Shown here: piece after piece, positions 34,115 to 42,956 of the stretch
Position numbering within the stretch: the stretch's first letter is position 1
Layout: the number at the start of each line of letters is the position of its first letter
Assembly (NCBI RefSeq): GCF_016765775.1
Contig: NZ_JAESVN010000002.1
Coordinates: 558,001-622,000, forward strand
DNA: 64,000 nt
Source of the DNA: Szabonella alba
Lineage (GTDB): Bacteria; Pseudomonadota; Alphaproteobacteria; Rhodobacterales; Rhodobacteraceae
Direction: 5' to 3'
Made by a program: the position numbers and the translations under genes
The notes under the pieces: model-generated
Told to the model about the DNA's origin: nothing
Database searches by the model: none
Seen by the model: only the letters and a program-made list of their open reading frames with translations

Positions 34115-36475
34115 TCAGGGCAACGCAGTCAGCAGGGCCTTGATCGTCGCTCTGGCCGCGCGGCTTTCCTCGATCAGCTGCCGCGCGGTTTCCAACTCGC
34201 CTGTTGCGTCCTGTGCTTGGAGGTTATTACCCGGATCCCCGGTCTCGTCTTCGACCGGCGCCTCGGGACTGTCGGGAGGAGCAGGCGCATCCGGTGGATC
34301 GTCGGCGGGTTCAGCGGGCGGGGCGCTGGCCGGATCCCGCGATGCGTTGCCTCGCGTGACCAGCGCCGCGGCCCGGCCCCAGATATCGTCGTCGCCCTGG
34401 TTGGAAAGTGCAGGCCAGGCCTCAAGCCGTTTTGCGGTTTCGCGCCGCTCTCCGGCCGCGTCCGGCCCGGCCAGCAGCGCCAGCGCCCCGGGATCCCCCA
34501 GCGCCGCGAAGGCGCGGGCGCGCAGGCGAAGGGCGGTTTCATCCTCAAGCCCCGCAAGTCCCCGCAGCACGGCACGCCAGTCGCGCAGCCCTGTATGGGC
34601 GCGGGCCCTGGCCAGCCGTGCCGCTGTTCCCTCCAGCCCAGCAAGCCAGTCAAGGGCGGGGCGCTGCAGCCCGGCCTGTTCCAGCCGCTCCGCGACGATC
34701 AGGCGGGTTTCGGGCGGCTGGCGGGTGATTTCCACGGGGTTGCGCCCGACCGCCGCAGCCAGAAGGGCATCCTGCCGCGCCGTCTCCGCAAAGACCGACC
34801 AGGCACGCTGCTCGGTTCCGGGGGAGAGGGGGGAGAGGGCCAGCCCTTCGTCCAGCCGCGATTGCGAGGCCAGCGCCAGCGCCAGCGCCGAGGCCAGAGG
34901 CCCGGCGCGTTCACTGTTGCCCGCCTCATGCAGGAAGGCGGCGGCGGTGGTCGTCAGGTCTGCGCCGGCGACGCGGCCTGCGGCGATTTCCGCCTCGATC
35001 AGGGCGACCGTTGCCTCGATGGCCGAAGGCCCGGACCCGGCCATAATCGGCTCCAGCAGGGGGCGGGCGGCAAGATCCGCCTCGTTTGCGTCCTGCCGGG
35101 CAAGGCGAAGTCCGGCCTCCATCAAGCGCACCTCTGGTCCGGGATCGCCGGGGGCGCGCAGGATTGCATCCCGGATCGCGCTGGCGGTGGACAGATCTCC
35201 GGCGGCGCGGAAGGTCTCGGCAAGCCGTGGCCCCAGATGATGGCGCAGATGCAGCGGCAGGGCCGAGAAGCCGCGCGCCACCGCGGCGCGGTCGGTCATC
35301 GGATGGCGGGACAGATCCGCAAGCCCCAGTGCCGCCCATAAGGCGGCGGCGGAATCGCAGACCTGCATCCCGGCAAAGACGTCCGGATCGGGGGCCTCTC
35401 CATCCAGAAGCAGCGCAAGGCCGCGCCAGAGATCAGCGTCGGGCAAGGCGATCTCAAACGAATCGATCAGCCCCCGGGCTTCGGCGCCAAAGCCCAGATG
35501 CAGAAAATATCGGATCGCCTCGGCGGTTGCGTCGGGGTCGGGGCGGTCGAATTCGCCCAGCAACCGGCCGCGGAGAAGCCCGATCGTGGCGGCAACATCG
35601 CCTTCCCGGCCCCATCCCGACAGATCGAGCCTGTCATCGGCAATACAGTCCCGGCCATCTGCCGTCAGCATGCCGGGGAGCCGCCGTGCGGCGGCCGGGT
35701 CGATGCCCGGGGCGGCGGGCGCCTCGGGGCCGATGCGGATATGGCTGTCGACCCGGCCGCCGGGGGGCGGGCGCGTGGCCCCCGGCAGGTCCTGCGTCAC
35801 ATCGACGACTCCTTCGGCGACACCGCGCGCAAGCTCGCGCAGGATCGCGTCCCGCGTCTCTTCCAGACCGGGGGTCGGCAAGGGCAGATCCTGCGCGGGT
35901 GGCGCAAGGCGGGAAGCCTCGGCCACATCCTGACGCCAGTTCAGCGCCCCGGTCTCCGGGGGCAGGGCGGGGCGGTCCGGCGGATCGCCGGGTCGTGCAG
36001 CGGGACGGGCCGGGGGGCGGAAGCTGATCTGAAGCGGCGGGGCAATGTCACCTGCGGCGGTCCGTTCGAAGGAGGAGCCTTCGGGCGGCGGGCCGTCGCG
36101 GATATCCAGCACCACCAGACCGGGGCGCAGTTCGAACGGCAGAATATGGCAGGCGCAGCCGATGCCGAGCCGCAGTCCCCCATCCGCAGGATCGGCAAAG
36201 ATCGCTGTCAGCCGGTCGCGCGGGATCAGGCGGAACACATTCGTCAGATCATAGCGCGGGGGCGGCCCGCCAGTTGCCAGCGCATAGCCGGTTTCGGTCC
36301 GGCTGAGCCGCCAGTCGGTCGCGGTGGAATATTGCAGCACGATGCGGGAAAACCCGTCATGTTCACCCGAGGTCACCCGCACACTTTGCGCCTCGGCCCT
36401 CTGCACCCCGGCCAGGGCCATTCCGGCCAGAAGCCAGATGATGAGCGTGGCATGGTGCAGCCTTTGCGGGACCAT
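34115..36475 (-). CDS. Large exported repeat protein of the motA operon (AMIN-like N-terminus)
   Basis: 786 residues with a signal peptide cleaved near AEAQS. Residues 30-130 (VRVTSGEHDGFSRIVLQYST, then DWRLSRTETGYALATGG) resemble an AMIN-type beta domain that binds peptidoglycan. The central 500 residues are Ala/Leu/Arg helical repeats of TPR or Sel1-like character. The C-terminal 90 residues are acidic and Pro-rich. It overlaps motA by 1 bp. It may anchor the stator or basal body to the cell wall, but the function is unknown. Confidence 0.65.
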   Translation of the reverse strand: MVPQRLHHATLIIWLLAGMALAGVQRAEAQSVRVTSGEHDGFSRIVLQYSTATDWRLSRTETGYALATGGPPPRYDLTNVFRLIPRDRLTAIFADPADGGLRLGIGCACHILPFELRPGLVVLDIRDGPPPEGSSFERTAAGDIAPPLQISFRPPARPAARPGDPPDRPALPPETGALNWRQDVAEASRLAPPAQDLPLPTPGLEETRDAILRELARGVAEGVVDVTQDLPGATRPPPGGRVDSHIRIGPEAPAAPGIDPAAARRLPGMLTADGRDCIADDRLDLSGWGREGDVAATIGLLRGRLLGEFDRPDPDATAEAIRYFLHLGFGAEARGLIDSFEIALPDADLWRGLALLLDGEAPDPDVFAGMQVCDSAAALWAALGLADLSRHPMTDRAAVARGFSALPLHLRHHLGPRLAETFRAAGDLSTASAIRDAILRAPGDPGPEVRLMEAGLRLARQDANEADLAARPLLEPIMAGSGPSAIEATVALIEAEIAAGRVAGADLTTTAAAFLHEAGNSERAGPLASALALALASQSRLDEGLALSPLSPGTEQRAWSVFAETARQDALLAAAVGRNPVEITRQPPETRLIVAERLEQAGLQRPALDWLAGLEGTAARLARARAHTGLRDWRAVLRGLAGLEDETALRLRARAFAALGDPGALALLAGPDAAGERRETAKRLEAWPALSNQGDDDIWGRAAALVTRGNASRDPASAPPAEPADDPPDAPAPPDSPEAPVEDETGDPGNNLQAQDATGELETARQLIEESRAARATIKALLTALP

Positions 36476-37344
36476 CAGGCGGCCTCCTGCTTGAGACCGC
36501 GCAGCGCCTCTTCCAGTTCGGAAAATCCCGGGCGGACATGATGCGGTGTGTTCTGCCGCCCGACCTCGATGCAGATATTGGCCGGGTGATTGTGCAGATT
36601 GGCCACCAGAACCTCCCGGATCAGCAGGTAGAAATGGCTATCCTCCTCAACCACCGATTTGACGCGGTTGGCGAAGGGACCGACCAGCCCATAGGCCAGA
36701 AAGACGCCCAGAAAGGTGCCCACCAGCGCGCTGCCGATCATCTTGCCCAGAATTTCGGGCGGCTGGTCGATCGAACCCATGGTCTTGATGACCCCCAGCA
36801 CCGCGGCGACGATGCCCAGCGCAGGCAGCGCATCGGCCACCGATTGCAGCGCATGGCTGGAATGCAGCGCATGGTGCTGATTCGTTTCCATCCGCTTGTC
36901 CAGCACCTCCTCCACCTGATGCGGGTCGTCGTAATTCATCGAGGCCGCGCGCAGCGTGTCACAGATCAGATCCACCGCCTCGTGATCCTGAAGGATGCGC
37001 GGATAGCGGGCGAAAACCGGGGATTCGCCGGGGTTTTCGATATGCTCCTCCAGCGCGACGGGGCTGGCGCGGGCGATGCGGATCAGTTCGAACAGCAGGC
37101 AGAGCAGATCGCGGTAATCGGCGTTTTTCCATTTCGGTCCCTTGAAGACCTTGGCGATGTCGCGTGCCGTCGTTTTGACGCCTGCGGCATCGTTTGACAA
37201 AAGAAAGGCCCCGGTCGCCGCCCCGCCGATCATGATCATCTCGAACGGAAGGGCGGCGAGGATGATCCCCATCTTGCCCCCGGCCAGCATATAGCCGCCA
37301 AAGACCATCACGAAGATCACCAGAATGCCGATTGCGCCGATCAT
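36475..37344 (-). CDS. motA: Flagellar stator protein MotA
   Basis: 289 residues with four membrane helices. The first two helices begin MIGAIGILVIFVMVFGGYML; the conserved prolines of helices 3 and 4 are in VADALPALGIVAAVLG and AYGLVGPFANR. It forms the proton channel with MotB, which is encoded about 10.6 kb away at 47931. It overlaps the large exported protein gene by 1 bp and follows a motE-like gene after 97 bp. Confidence 0.96.
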   Translation of the reverse strand: MIGAIGILVIFVMVFGGYMLAGGKMGIILAALPFEMIMIGGAATGAFLLSNDAAGVKTTARDIAKVFKGPKWKNADYRDLLCLLFELIRIARASPVALEEHIENPGESPVFARYPRILQDHEAVDLICDTLRAASMNYDDPHQVEEVLDKRMETNQHHALHSSHALQSVADALPALGIVAAVLGVIKTMGSIDQPPEILGKMIGSALVGTFLGVFLAYGLVGPFANRVKSVVEEDSHFYLLIREVLVANLHNHPANICIEVGRQNTPHHVRPGFSELEEALRGLKQEAA

Positions 37345-37441
37345 GGGGCTGTTCCATCGTTATGGGCCGCCCCGCCCGGGCCTGCCTGTCCATTCTGTCC
37401 GCAGGGTTCCAGAACCGGGTTAAGGATCCGTCTCTGCCGCA

Positions 37442-38032
37442 TCAGTTTCTGGGCACGTCGGAATGGCGGGCGGCCAGCAGGGCGCTGACCGTATAGGCGG
37501 CCTCGGGCGTCATGCCCGACAGGATGGCCGCAGCCGCATCGGGACGCATCCGGCCCAGAAAGCCCGAGGCGAATTCCGGTGCCATGGCCGAAAACAGACC
37601 GGCGGCAACCTTCGGTTTCATCGATTCGTAAACCTCGGTCAGCCGTGCCAGATCGGCCTCGGCCGCGCCATCCGCCCGTTCCAGCGTCGCCGCCAGCCGT
37701 GATTCGGCGGCCTCCAGTGCTTCGATCCGTCCTGCGACGGCGGTTTCCGCAAGGTTCACTGCGGCCTGCCGGTCCGCCAGTGCCGCCTCCTGCACGCTGA
37801 TCCGGTCCTCGCGTTCCTGAAGCGCCTCCAGCAGGGCGGCAGGGGGCAGGGGGCATTCCAGCGGTGGCGCAGGCCCGGCCGTTGTTTCGGCGGTGCGGGC
37901 AAAGGCGCCGCCCAGCCCCGATCCCAGCCGCAGCGCCCCTGAAGAGGCAAGAAACAGCGCGAGGATCACCAGCGCCCCGCGCCCGGCGCTGCGTCGGCCC
38001 GTCCGGCGCGGGACTGTCGCTGCCGCAGTCAT
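37442..38032 (-). CDS. MotE-like motility protein (MgtE N-terminal-like domain)
   Basis: 196 residues: an N-terminal membrane helix (ALVILALFLASSGALRLGSG), a coiled coil (LQEREDRISVQEAALADRQA), and a C-terminal MgtE-N/FliG-like helical domain (YESMKPKVAAGLFSAMAPEF, FLGRMRPDAAAAILSGMTPE). This is the layout of MotE, which in rhizobia assists a periplasmic motor protein. It sits between FliL and MotA genes. Confidence 0.75.
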   Translation of the reverse strand: MTAAATVPRRTGRRSAGRGALVILALFLASSGALRLGSGLGGAFARTAETTAGPAPPLECPLPPAALLEALQEREDRISVQEAALADRQAAVNLAETAVAGRIEALEAAESRLAATLERADGAAEADLARLTEVYESMKPKVAAGLFSAMAPEFASGFLGRMRPDAAAAILSGMTPEAAYTVSALLAARHSDVPRN

Positions 38033-38427
38033 TCCGCGGCCTCGACGCCCTGTCTGGCGGCGCGCCTGCGCACATAGCGCGGTCGTCGCATGGACAGGTC
38101 ATCCGGTGGCGGGGCCGTGGTCTGCGGGGCGGGGCCGGGTTCGTCAGGCAGATCGTGCATCGAGGCCAGCAAAAGCTCCAGCCGGGCTGCGACGCCCTCC
38201 CCCCGGCGGGTCAGATCCTCCAGCGCGGTCACTTGCCCATCAGCGGATTTGCGCGCCTGTGCCAGCGTCCGGGTCAGGTCATCGACCTGCGCCGAGAGAA
38301 CCGCAATCGCCCCGCCCATACCGCTTTCCAATGTCTGCAGCCGTTTCAGCCGCAGAGCGAGCACATAGCAATAGGCCGCCGCCCCGAACGCCCCGGCAGC
38401 CAGCAGAATATCCGCGATCATCTCCAT
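38029..38427 (-). CDS. Membrane-anchored coiled-coil protein of the fliL-motA operon
   Basis: 132 residues: one N-terminal membrane helix (IADILLAAGAFGAAAYCYVL), a coiled coil (LSAQVDDLTRTLAQARKSAD), then a Pro-rich, basic tail. Similar small proteins (DUF6468-like) sit beside fliL and motE in alphaproteobacterial flagellar loci. It overlaps motE by 4 bp. The exact function is unknown; a stator or switch accessory role is inferred from context. Confidence 0.6.
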   Translation of the reverse strand: MEMIADILLAAGAFGAAAYCYVLALRLKRLQTLESGMGGAIAVLSAQVDDLTRTLAQARKSADGQVTALEDLTRRGEGVAARLELLLASMHDLPDEPGPAPQTTAPPPDDLSMRRPRYVRRRAARQGVEAAE

Positions 38428-38437
38428 CTCGCCCCCT

Positions 38438-38917
38438 TCAGTTCAGCACGAATTCGGTAATCAGCAGGTCGCGCACCCGCCCCTCACCGGTGACAAGCTG
38501 GATGCGGCGCAGCATCTGCGCGCGCAGCACCACAAGCGCTGCCGGATCCTCCAGCCGGGCGACATCGACGGCCCGCAGATAGCCGTTCACCACATCCAGA
38601 ATGCGCGGCATCAGCAGCGCGACATCGGCCTCGGCGCTGCGGTTCACCTCAAGCTGGGCGGTGAAGCGCAGATGCTTCGACCGTGCGCTTTGCCCCAGCG
38701 AAACCACGATCGGATCGACCGGCACGAAGGCCAGATCGGCAATCGGGCGCGGCGGCGGGGTGGCCTCCGCTGCGGTGCCGCTGCCGCCGATCAAGCCCGA
38801 CCATGTGGCATAAAACCCCGCCCCGCCGGCAATCAGCGCGGCGAGCAGCCCGATCAGCAGCGGCAGGCGCCTGCGTTTTGCAACGGGGGGTGGCTCGGCG
38901 GTGGCGGTATCGGCCAT
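38438..38917 (-). CDS. fliL: Flagellar basal-body protein FliL
   Basis: 159 residues: a basic N-terminus, one helix (LPLLIGLLAALIAGGAGFYA) and a periplasmic FliL domain (FVPVDPIVVSLGQSARSKHL, RFTAQLEVNRSAEADVALLM, PRILDVVNGYLRAVDVARLE). FliL rings surround the stator and support torque; in R. sphaeroides it is essential for swimming. It is first in the operon fliL-orf-motE-motA and divergent from fliF. Confidence 0.93.
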   Translation of the reverse strand: MADTATAEPPPVAKRRRLPLLIGLLAALIAGGAGFYATWSGLIGGSGTAAEATPPPRPIADLAFVPVDPIVVSLGQSARSKHLRFTAQLEVNRSAEADVALLMPRILDVVNGYLRAVDVARLEDPAALVVLRAQMLRRIQLVTGEGRVRDLLITEFVLN

Positions 38918-38963
38918 GGGTCATCCTCGATCCGGTGTCGAGGCAGGTATAGCCGCAAGGACA

Positions 38964-38978
38964 CTAACCGATTCTTAA
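38964..38978. promoter_or_regulatory. CtrA-like site (TTAA-N7-TTAG on minus strand)
   Basis: On the minus strand TTAA (38975-38978) is followed after 7 bp by TTAG (38964-38967), one mismatch from the CtrA consensus. It lies in the 131-bp divergent gap, 47 bp from the fliL start and 71 bp from the fliF start, so one site may control both operons. Confidence 0.5.
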
Positions 38979-39048
38979 GTCCGATCCGCGAAAGCTTGTG
39001 CAGCGGGGCAGAAGGCCACCGCGGCAAAGGTTATCGGAAGGACGCTGC

Positions 39049-40656
39049 GTGCAGAACCTCGTCACCCTCTGGTCCGGCATGCCGATGCGGCATCGCGTGA
39101 TTGTCGCCGGGGCCACCCTTCTTGTGTTCCTCGCGGTTCTGGGGCTGACGCGCATGGCGGCCCGGCCGACGATGGCGCTGCTGTATTCCGGGCTGGACCC
39201 GACAGCAGCAGGGCAGGTCGTGCAGGCGCTGGAACAACGCGGTGTGCCCTTCGCGGTCGAGGGTGATTCGATCCGCGTCGATGCCGCGCAGCGCGACAGT
39301 CTGCGCATGACCCTGGCCGCCGAGGGGCTGCCGCGCACCGGCACAGCGGGCTATGAGCTGCTGGACGGTCTGTCGGGGTTCGGCACGACCGCGCAGATGT
39401 TCGATGCCGCCTATTGGCGCGCGCGGGAGGGAGAGCTGGCGCGGACCATCCTTGCCAGCCCCGCCATCCGCGCGGCCCGGGTCCATATCGCGCAGGCGCC
39501 GACGCAGCCGTTTCAGCGCGACCGGAAGGCCAGCGCGTCAGTCACCGTGACGCCTGCAGGGGGCGCGATTTCGGCCGATCAGGCCCGCGCGCTGCGCCAT
39601 CTGGTGGCGGCGGCGGTTCCGGGGCTGCTGCCCGAGGATGTGGCGGTGATCGATTCGGTCAACGGCGTCGTGCCGAGCAACGATGCGGCGGTTCCCGCGC
39701 TGGCCGGGGATGCCCGCGCCGCTGAGTTGAAGCGCAATATCGAGCGGCTGCTTTCGGCGCGGGTCGGGCCGGGCCGGGCGCTGGTCGAGGTGGCCGTTGA
39801 TCTGGACACGGCCAGCGAATCGGTGGTGGAGCGGCGGCTCGATCCGCAGGGGCGGGTGGTGATTTCTTCGGATACCGAGGAAAACAGCCGCTCTGCGACC
39901 GAGCCTTCCGGGGCGGTCACCGTGGCCTCAAACCTGCCCGAAGGCGATGCCGGGGCCGGGGCGCAGGGATCCAGCAGCCAGAGCGAAAGCCGCGAGCGGG
40001 TGAATTACGAGCTGTCCGAAACCCGGCGCGAGGTGCAGCGCGCGGCCGGGGGGGTGCGGCGGCTTTCGGTGGCGGTGCTGATCGACGGGGAAACCGTGAC
40101 AGCACAGGATGGCAGCCGCAGTTTTCAGCCGCGCGCCGAGGCGGAACTGACCGCCCTGCGGGAACTTGTCGCCTCGGCTGCCGGGATAGATGAATCGCGC
40201 GGCGATGTGCTGACCCTGAAATCCATGATCTTCGAACCCCTGCCCGAGGCGCTGGCCGCCTCCGATGCGGGATTTCTGGCGCAGATCGGCCCGCTGGACA
40301 TCATGCGGCTGATCCAGATCGCCGTGCTGGGGCTGGTCGTTCTGGTGCTTGCGCTGTTCGTGCTTCGCCCGCTGCTGCTGTCGGCCCCGGCGCGGCGCGA
40401 GGACCACGCGATGCTGGGACCGCCCGCCGGAGCGGCGCCGGAAGGGGTCGCCCGGACCGTGCTGACTGGCGAGATCGACGACGGCAGCGATCCGCCCGGC
40501 CCGATGATCGCCTATACCCCCCGGCCGCAGGCCGCCCCCTCGCCCGGCGATCCCGACCCGGTGGATCGTCTGCGCAACCTGATCGCGGAACGGCAGGCCG
40601 AATCGCTTGAGATCCTGCGCGGCTGGATGGAAGCCGAGGAGGAGCGGACCTCATGA
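39049..40656 (+). CDS. fliF: Flagellar MS-ring protein FliF
   Basis: 535 residues from GTG 39049, which follows GGAAGGA by 6 bp. An N-terminal helix, the YscJ-like domain (MALLYSGLDPTAAGQVVQAL, GYELLDGLSGFGTTAQMFD), the FliF C domain, a second helix (LIQIAVLGLVVLVLALFVL) and a cytoplasmic tail that would bind FliG. It forms the MS ring. It leads the operon fliF-fliH-fliN-fliP. Confidence 0.96.
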   Translation: MQNLVTLWSGMPMRHRVIVAGATLLVFLAVLGLTRMAARPTMALLYSGLDPTAAGQVVQALEQRGVPFAVEGDSIRVDAAQRDSLRMTLAAEGLPRTGTAGYELLDGLSGFGTTAQMFDAAYWRAREGELARTILASPAIRAARVHIAQAPTQPFQRDRKASASVTVTPAGGAISADQARALRHLVAAAVPGLLPEDVAVIDSVNGVVPSNDAAVPALAGDARAAELKRNIERLLSARVGPGRALVEVAVDLDTASESVVERRLDPQGRVVISSDTEENSRSATEPSGAVTVASNLPEGDAGAGAQGSSSQSESRERVNYELSETRREVQRAAGGVRRLSVAVLIDGETVTAQDGSRSFQPRAEAELTALRELVASAAGIDESRGDVLTLKSMIFEPLPEALAASDAGFLAQIGPLDIMRLIQIAVLGLVVLVLALFVLRPLLLSAPARREDHAMLGPPAGAAPEGVARTVLTGEIDDGSDPPGPMIAYTPRPQAAPSPGDPDPVDRLRNLIAERQAESLEILRGWMEAEEERTS

Positions 40657-41249
40657 CCTCATTGCGTCTGGAAGTCTTCGAATCTGCCGGGGCTGGAGAG
40701 GCCGAAACCGTCGTGACCGATCTCGATACCATCGAGGAGGCAAGGCTGGCCGCCTATGAACAGGGCTACAAGGCCGGGTGGGAGGATGCCGCCGCCACGC
40801 AGGCGGATGAGCAGGACCGGCTGCGCAGTGATGTCGCGCGCAATCTGCAGGCGCTTGGCTTCACCTATCACGAGGCGCGCAGCCATGTGATGGGCGGGGT
40901 GGAACCCCTGCTGCGCGAACTGGTCGGTCATGTTCTGCCCGCACTCGCCGAACGGACGCTGGGACCGATGATTGTGGACATGCTGTTGCCGCTGGCGCGT
41001 GAGGCTGCCGGTTCTCCGGCGGTGATGACCTTCAACCCCGCGATCCGCGATTTGGTCGAGGCCGCGGTGACGGCGGCGGACGGTCTGCCGGTCCAGCTGC
41101 GCGAAGAGCCCAGTCTGGGCGAAGGGCAGGTCTATCTGCGGCTGGACGGACGCGAGGCGCGGCTTGATCTTGATACGACCCTTCGCCGCATTCTTGAGGC
41201 GACCGAGGAATTCTTCACCCTTTCCAAGCAGGAGACCCCGCATGGATGA
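40653..41249 (+). CDS. fliH: FliH-like ATPase regulator
   Basis: 198 residues. An AYEQGYKAGWEDAAATQADE segment (GxxxG-type helix) and the C-terminal domain (LGPMIVDMLLPLAREAAGSP, EGQVYLRLDGREARLDL) fit FliH, which binds FliI and the C ring. It is encoded between fliF and fliN with 4-bp and 8-bp overlaps. Confidence 0.8.
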   Translation: MTSLRLEVFESAGAGEAETVVTDLDTIEEARLAAYEQGYKAGWEDAAATQADEQDRLRSDVARNLQALGFTYHEARSHVMGGVEPLLRELVGHVLPALAERTLGPMIVDMLLPLAREAAGSPAVMTFNPAIRDLVEAAVTAADGLPVQLREEPSLGEGQVYLRLDGREARLDLDTTLRRILEATEEFFTLSKQETPHG

Positions 41250-41511
41250 CCGAAGCGACTCCAACCCCTTCAGCCAGGTGCCGATCGAGATCACGATCTC
41301 GGTCGGTCGGGCGCGTCCGCAGGTGCGTGATCTGCTGCGGCTTGAAAAGGATGCTGTCCTGACGCTTGACCGGCGGGTGGAGGATCCGGTGGAGCTGTAT
41401 GTTGCGGGCCGCCTCATTGCGCGGGGAGAATTGCAGGAACTGGAGGGAGAGCAGGCGGGGCAGCTTGCCGTCCGCCTGACCGAGGTTGCTAATCTGCGCG
41501 GCGGGCTGTGA
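41242..41511 (+). CDS. fliN: Flagellar C-ring protein FliN
   Basis: 89 residues, a minimal SpoA domain: IEITISVGRARPQVRDLLRL, then ALTLDRRVEDPVELYV-type core (VLTLDRRVEDPVELYVAGRL) and AVRLTEV. FliN forms the base of the switch ring. It overlaps fliH and fliP; no fliM or fliG gene is present in the window. Confidence 0.92.
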   Translation: MDDRSDSNPFSQVPIEITISVGRARPQVRDLLRLEKDAVLTLDRRVEDPVELYVAGRLIARGELQELEGEQAGQLAVRLTEVANLRGGL

Positions 41512-42266
41512 CAGGGCGGCTTCTCCGGGCCGCACTGGTCCTGCTGGTTCTGGCACTGCCCGCCGGGGCGCAGGACCTGCCCCTTGATCTTGGGGATGAC
41601 ACGGCGCTTTCGGCGCGCGTGCTGCAGTTGATCGCGCTGCTGACGGTGCTGAGCCTTGTGCCCGGGCTTGCGGTGATGATCACCTGTTTTCCCTTCATCG
41701 TCACGGTATTGTCGATCCTGCGGCAGGCCATCGGGCTGCAACAGGCCCCGCCCAATATGCTGATCGTCAGTCTTGCGCTGTTTCTGACCTGGTTCGTGAT
41801 GGATCCGGTTCTGACCGAGGCCTGGACCCGGGGATTGGAGCCGCTGACGCGACAGGCGATTGAGCCGGCCGAAGCGTTCCGCGCGGTCATGGATCCCTTT
41901 CGCCATTTCATGGCGGCCCGGCTGGACCCCGATACATTCGCAACGCTGGAAGCGTTGCGCAGCGGCACCGATCCGGCCAGCGATACATCCGGGACGCCGG
42001 TCCCTGCCCGGGGCCCGGTCGCGGCACCGCTTTCGCTGCTTGTGCCCTCTTTCCTTCTGTCAGAGATTCAGCGCGCCTTCGAGATCGGTTTTCTGATCTT
42101 CCTGCCCTTTCTGATCATCGACCTTGTGGTGGCGGCCGTGCTGATGTCGATGGGAATGATGATGGTGCCCCCCGCCATTGTCTCATTGCCCTTCAAGCTG
42201 GCCTTTTTCGTTGTGGCGGATGGCTGGGCGCTGGTTTCGGGCGCTTTGGTACGCAGTTATTTCTGA
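41508..42266 (+). CDS. fliP: Flagellar export gate protein FliP
   Basis: 252 residues from GTG 41508 (GTGA overlap with fliN). A signal peptide (RLLRAALVLLVLALPAGA) and the FliP signature regions LLTVLSLVPGLAVMITCFPF, RQAIGLQQAPPNMLIVSLAL and FLIFLPFLIIDLVVAAVLMS with GMMMVPPAIVSLPFKLAFF. It is the central export-gate protein. Confidence 0.96.
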   Translation: MTGRLLRAALVLLVLALPAGAQDLPLDLGDDTALSARVLQLIALLTVLSLVPGLAVMITCFPFIVTVLSILRQAIGLQQAPPNMLIVSLALFLTWFVMDPVLTEAWTRGLEPLTRQAIEPAEAFRAVMDPFRHFMAARLDPDTFATLEALRSGTDPASDTSGTPVPARGPVAAPLSLLVPSFLLSEIQRAFEIGFLIFLPFLIIDLVVAAVLMSMGMMMVPPAIVSLPFKLAFFVVADGWALVSGALVRSYF

Positions 42267-42956
42267 CCCGGGGATGGCCGCTGATGCTGCGCTATGCCTT
42301 CGCCGACGGCGACGCCCTTGCGCATTGTCCCGGCAGATCCGGTGCTGTGGGGCCGGTATCCTCAGGCTGAGGGTCGGCAAAACAGGGGCCGCCCCTGCCA
42401 CGCGGTGGGACAGAGGGGCGGGCAGAACTGTGCAGGCCAGGAAAAGTCGTCGGAGTTTCACGATGGCGACACGCCTGACAAAGCTGCCAATGTGCCGCGC
42501 CGGTCAAGGAGCGGTCACCGGACCGGGATAGGGCTTTTCCGAAATTCCCCGGCCGGCGGTGATGGTGCTGCAACGGGCACCTTTCAGCGCGCCCCGGGGC
42601 TTGTTCGCGGCCGCGGCGTCTTTGCTCCCATGCATCTCCTGCGGTGTCTTTGTCTCTCCGCCTCTGCCCCTTCATTCTTGCCCTTCTGACCCCGCCTCTC
42701 TGTGCTCATGCACCGCCCTCGCGCTGCAGTCTTCATGCCCCGATCTTCGTGCTCCGATCTTCGTGCCACTGTCTGGGGTTGCGGCTGTCCACCCCCCGTC
42801 GGCCTGATTAACGAAGCATTTGCCCGGCTTTCCCGCGCTTTTCGTCGGCGCGCAGCGCCAGAGCCTGGCTGCGATCTGTCCGGTTCCCCCGCCCCGCCGC
42901 TGTGACCGCCAGACCGCCTGCCGGTCATTGCGGCCCCGGAAGGCCCCGGATCACGC
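42267..42956. other. Convergent intergenic region, C-rich
   Basis: A 690-bp gap between fliP (plus) and flgI (minus). Frames of 80-130 codons exist but read as low-quality Arg/Pro/Ser-rich sequence without initiation context, so none is called. Plus-strand 42643-42770 is C/T-rich and G-poor and holds a 13-bp direct repeat, resembling the region behind the flagellin operon. Confidence 0.5.
42740..42766 (+). repeat. 13-bp direct repeat
   Basis: CCGATCTTCGTGC occurs at 42740-42752 and again at 42754-42766, one base apart. It lies in the C-rich convergent gap after fliP. Confidence 0.8.

Noticed and set aside
42294-42689. 131-codon plus-strand frame after fliP
   Set aside because: No family resemblance, erratic composition and no ribosome site; it falls in the C-rich convergent gap.
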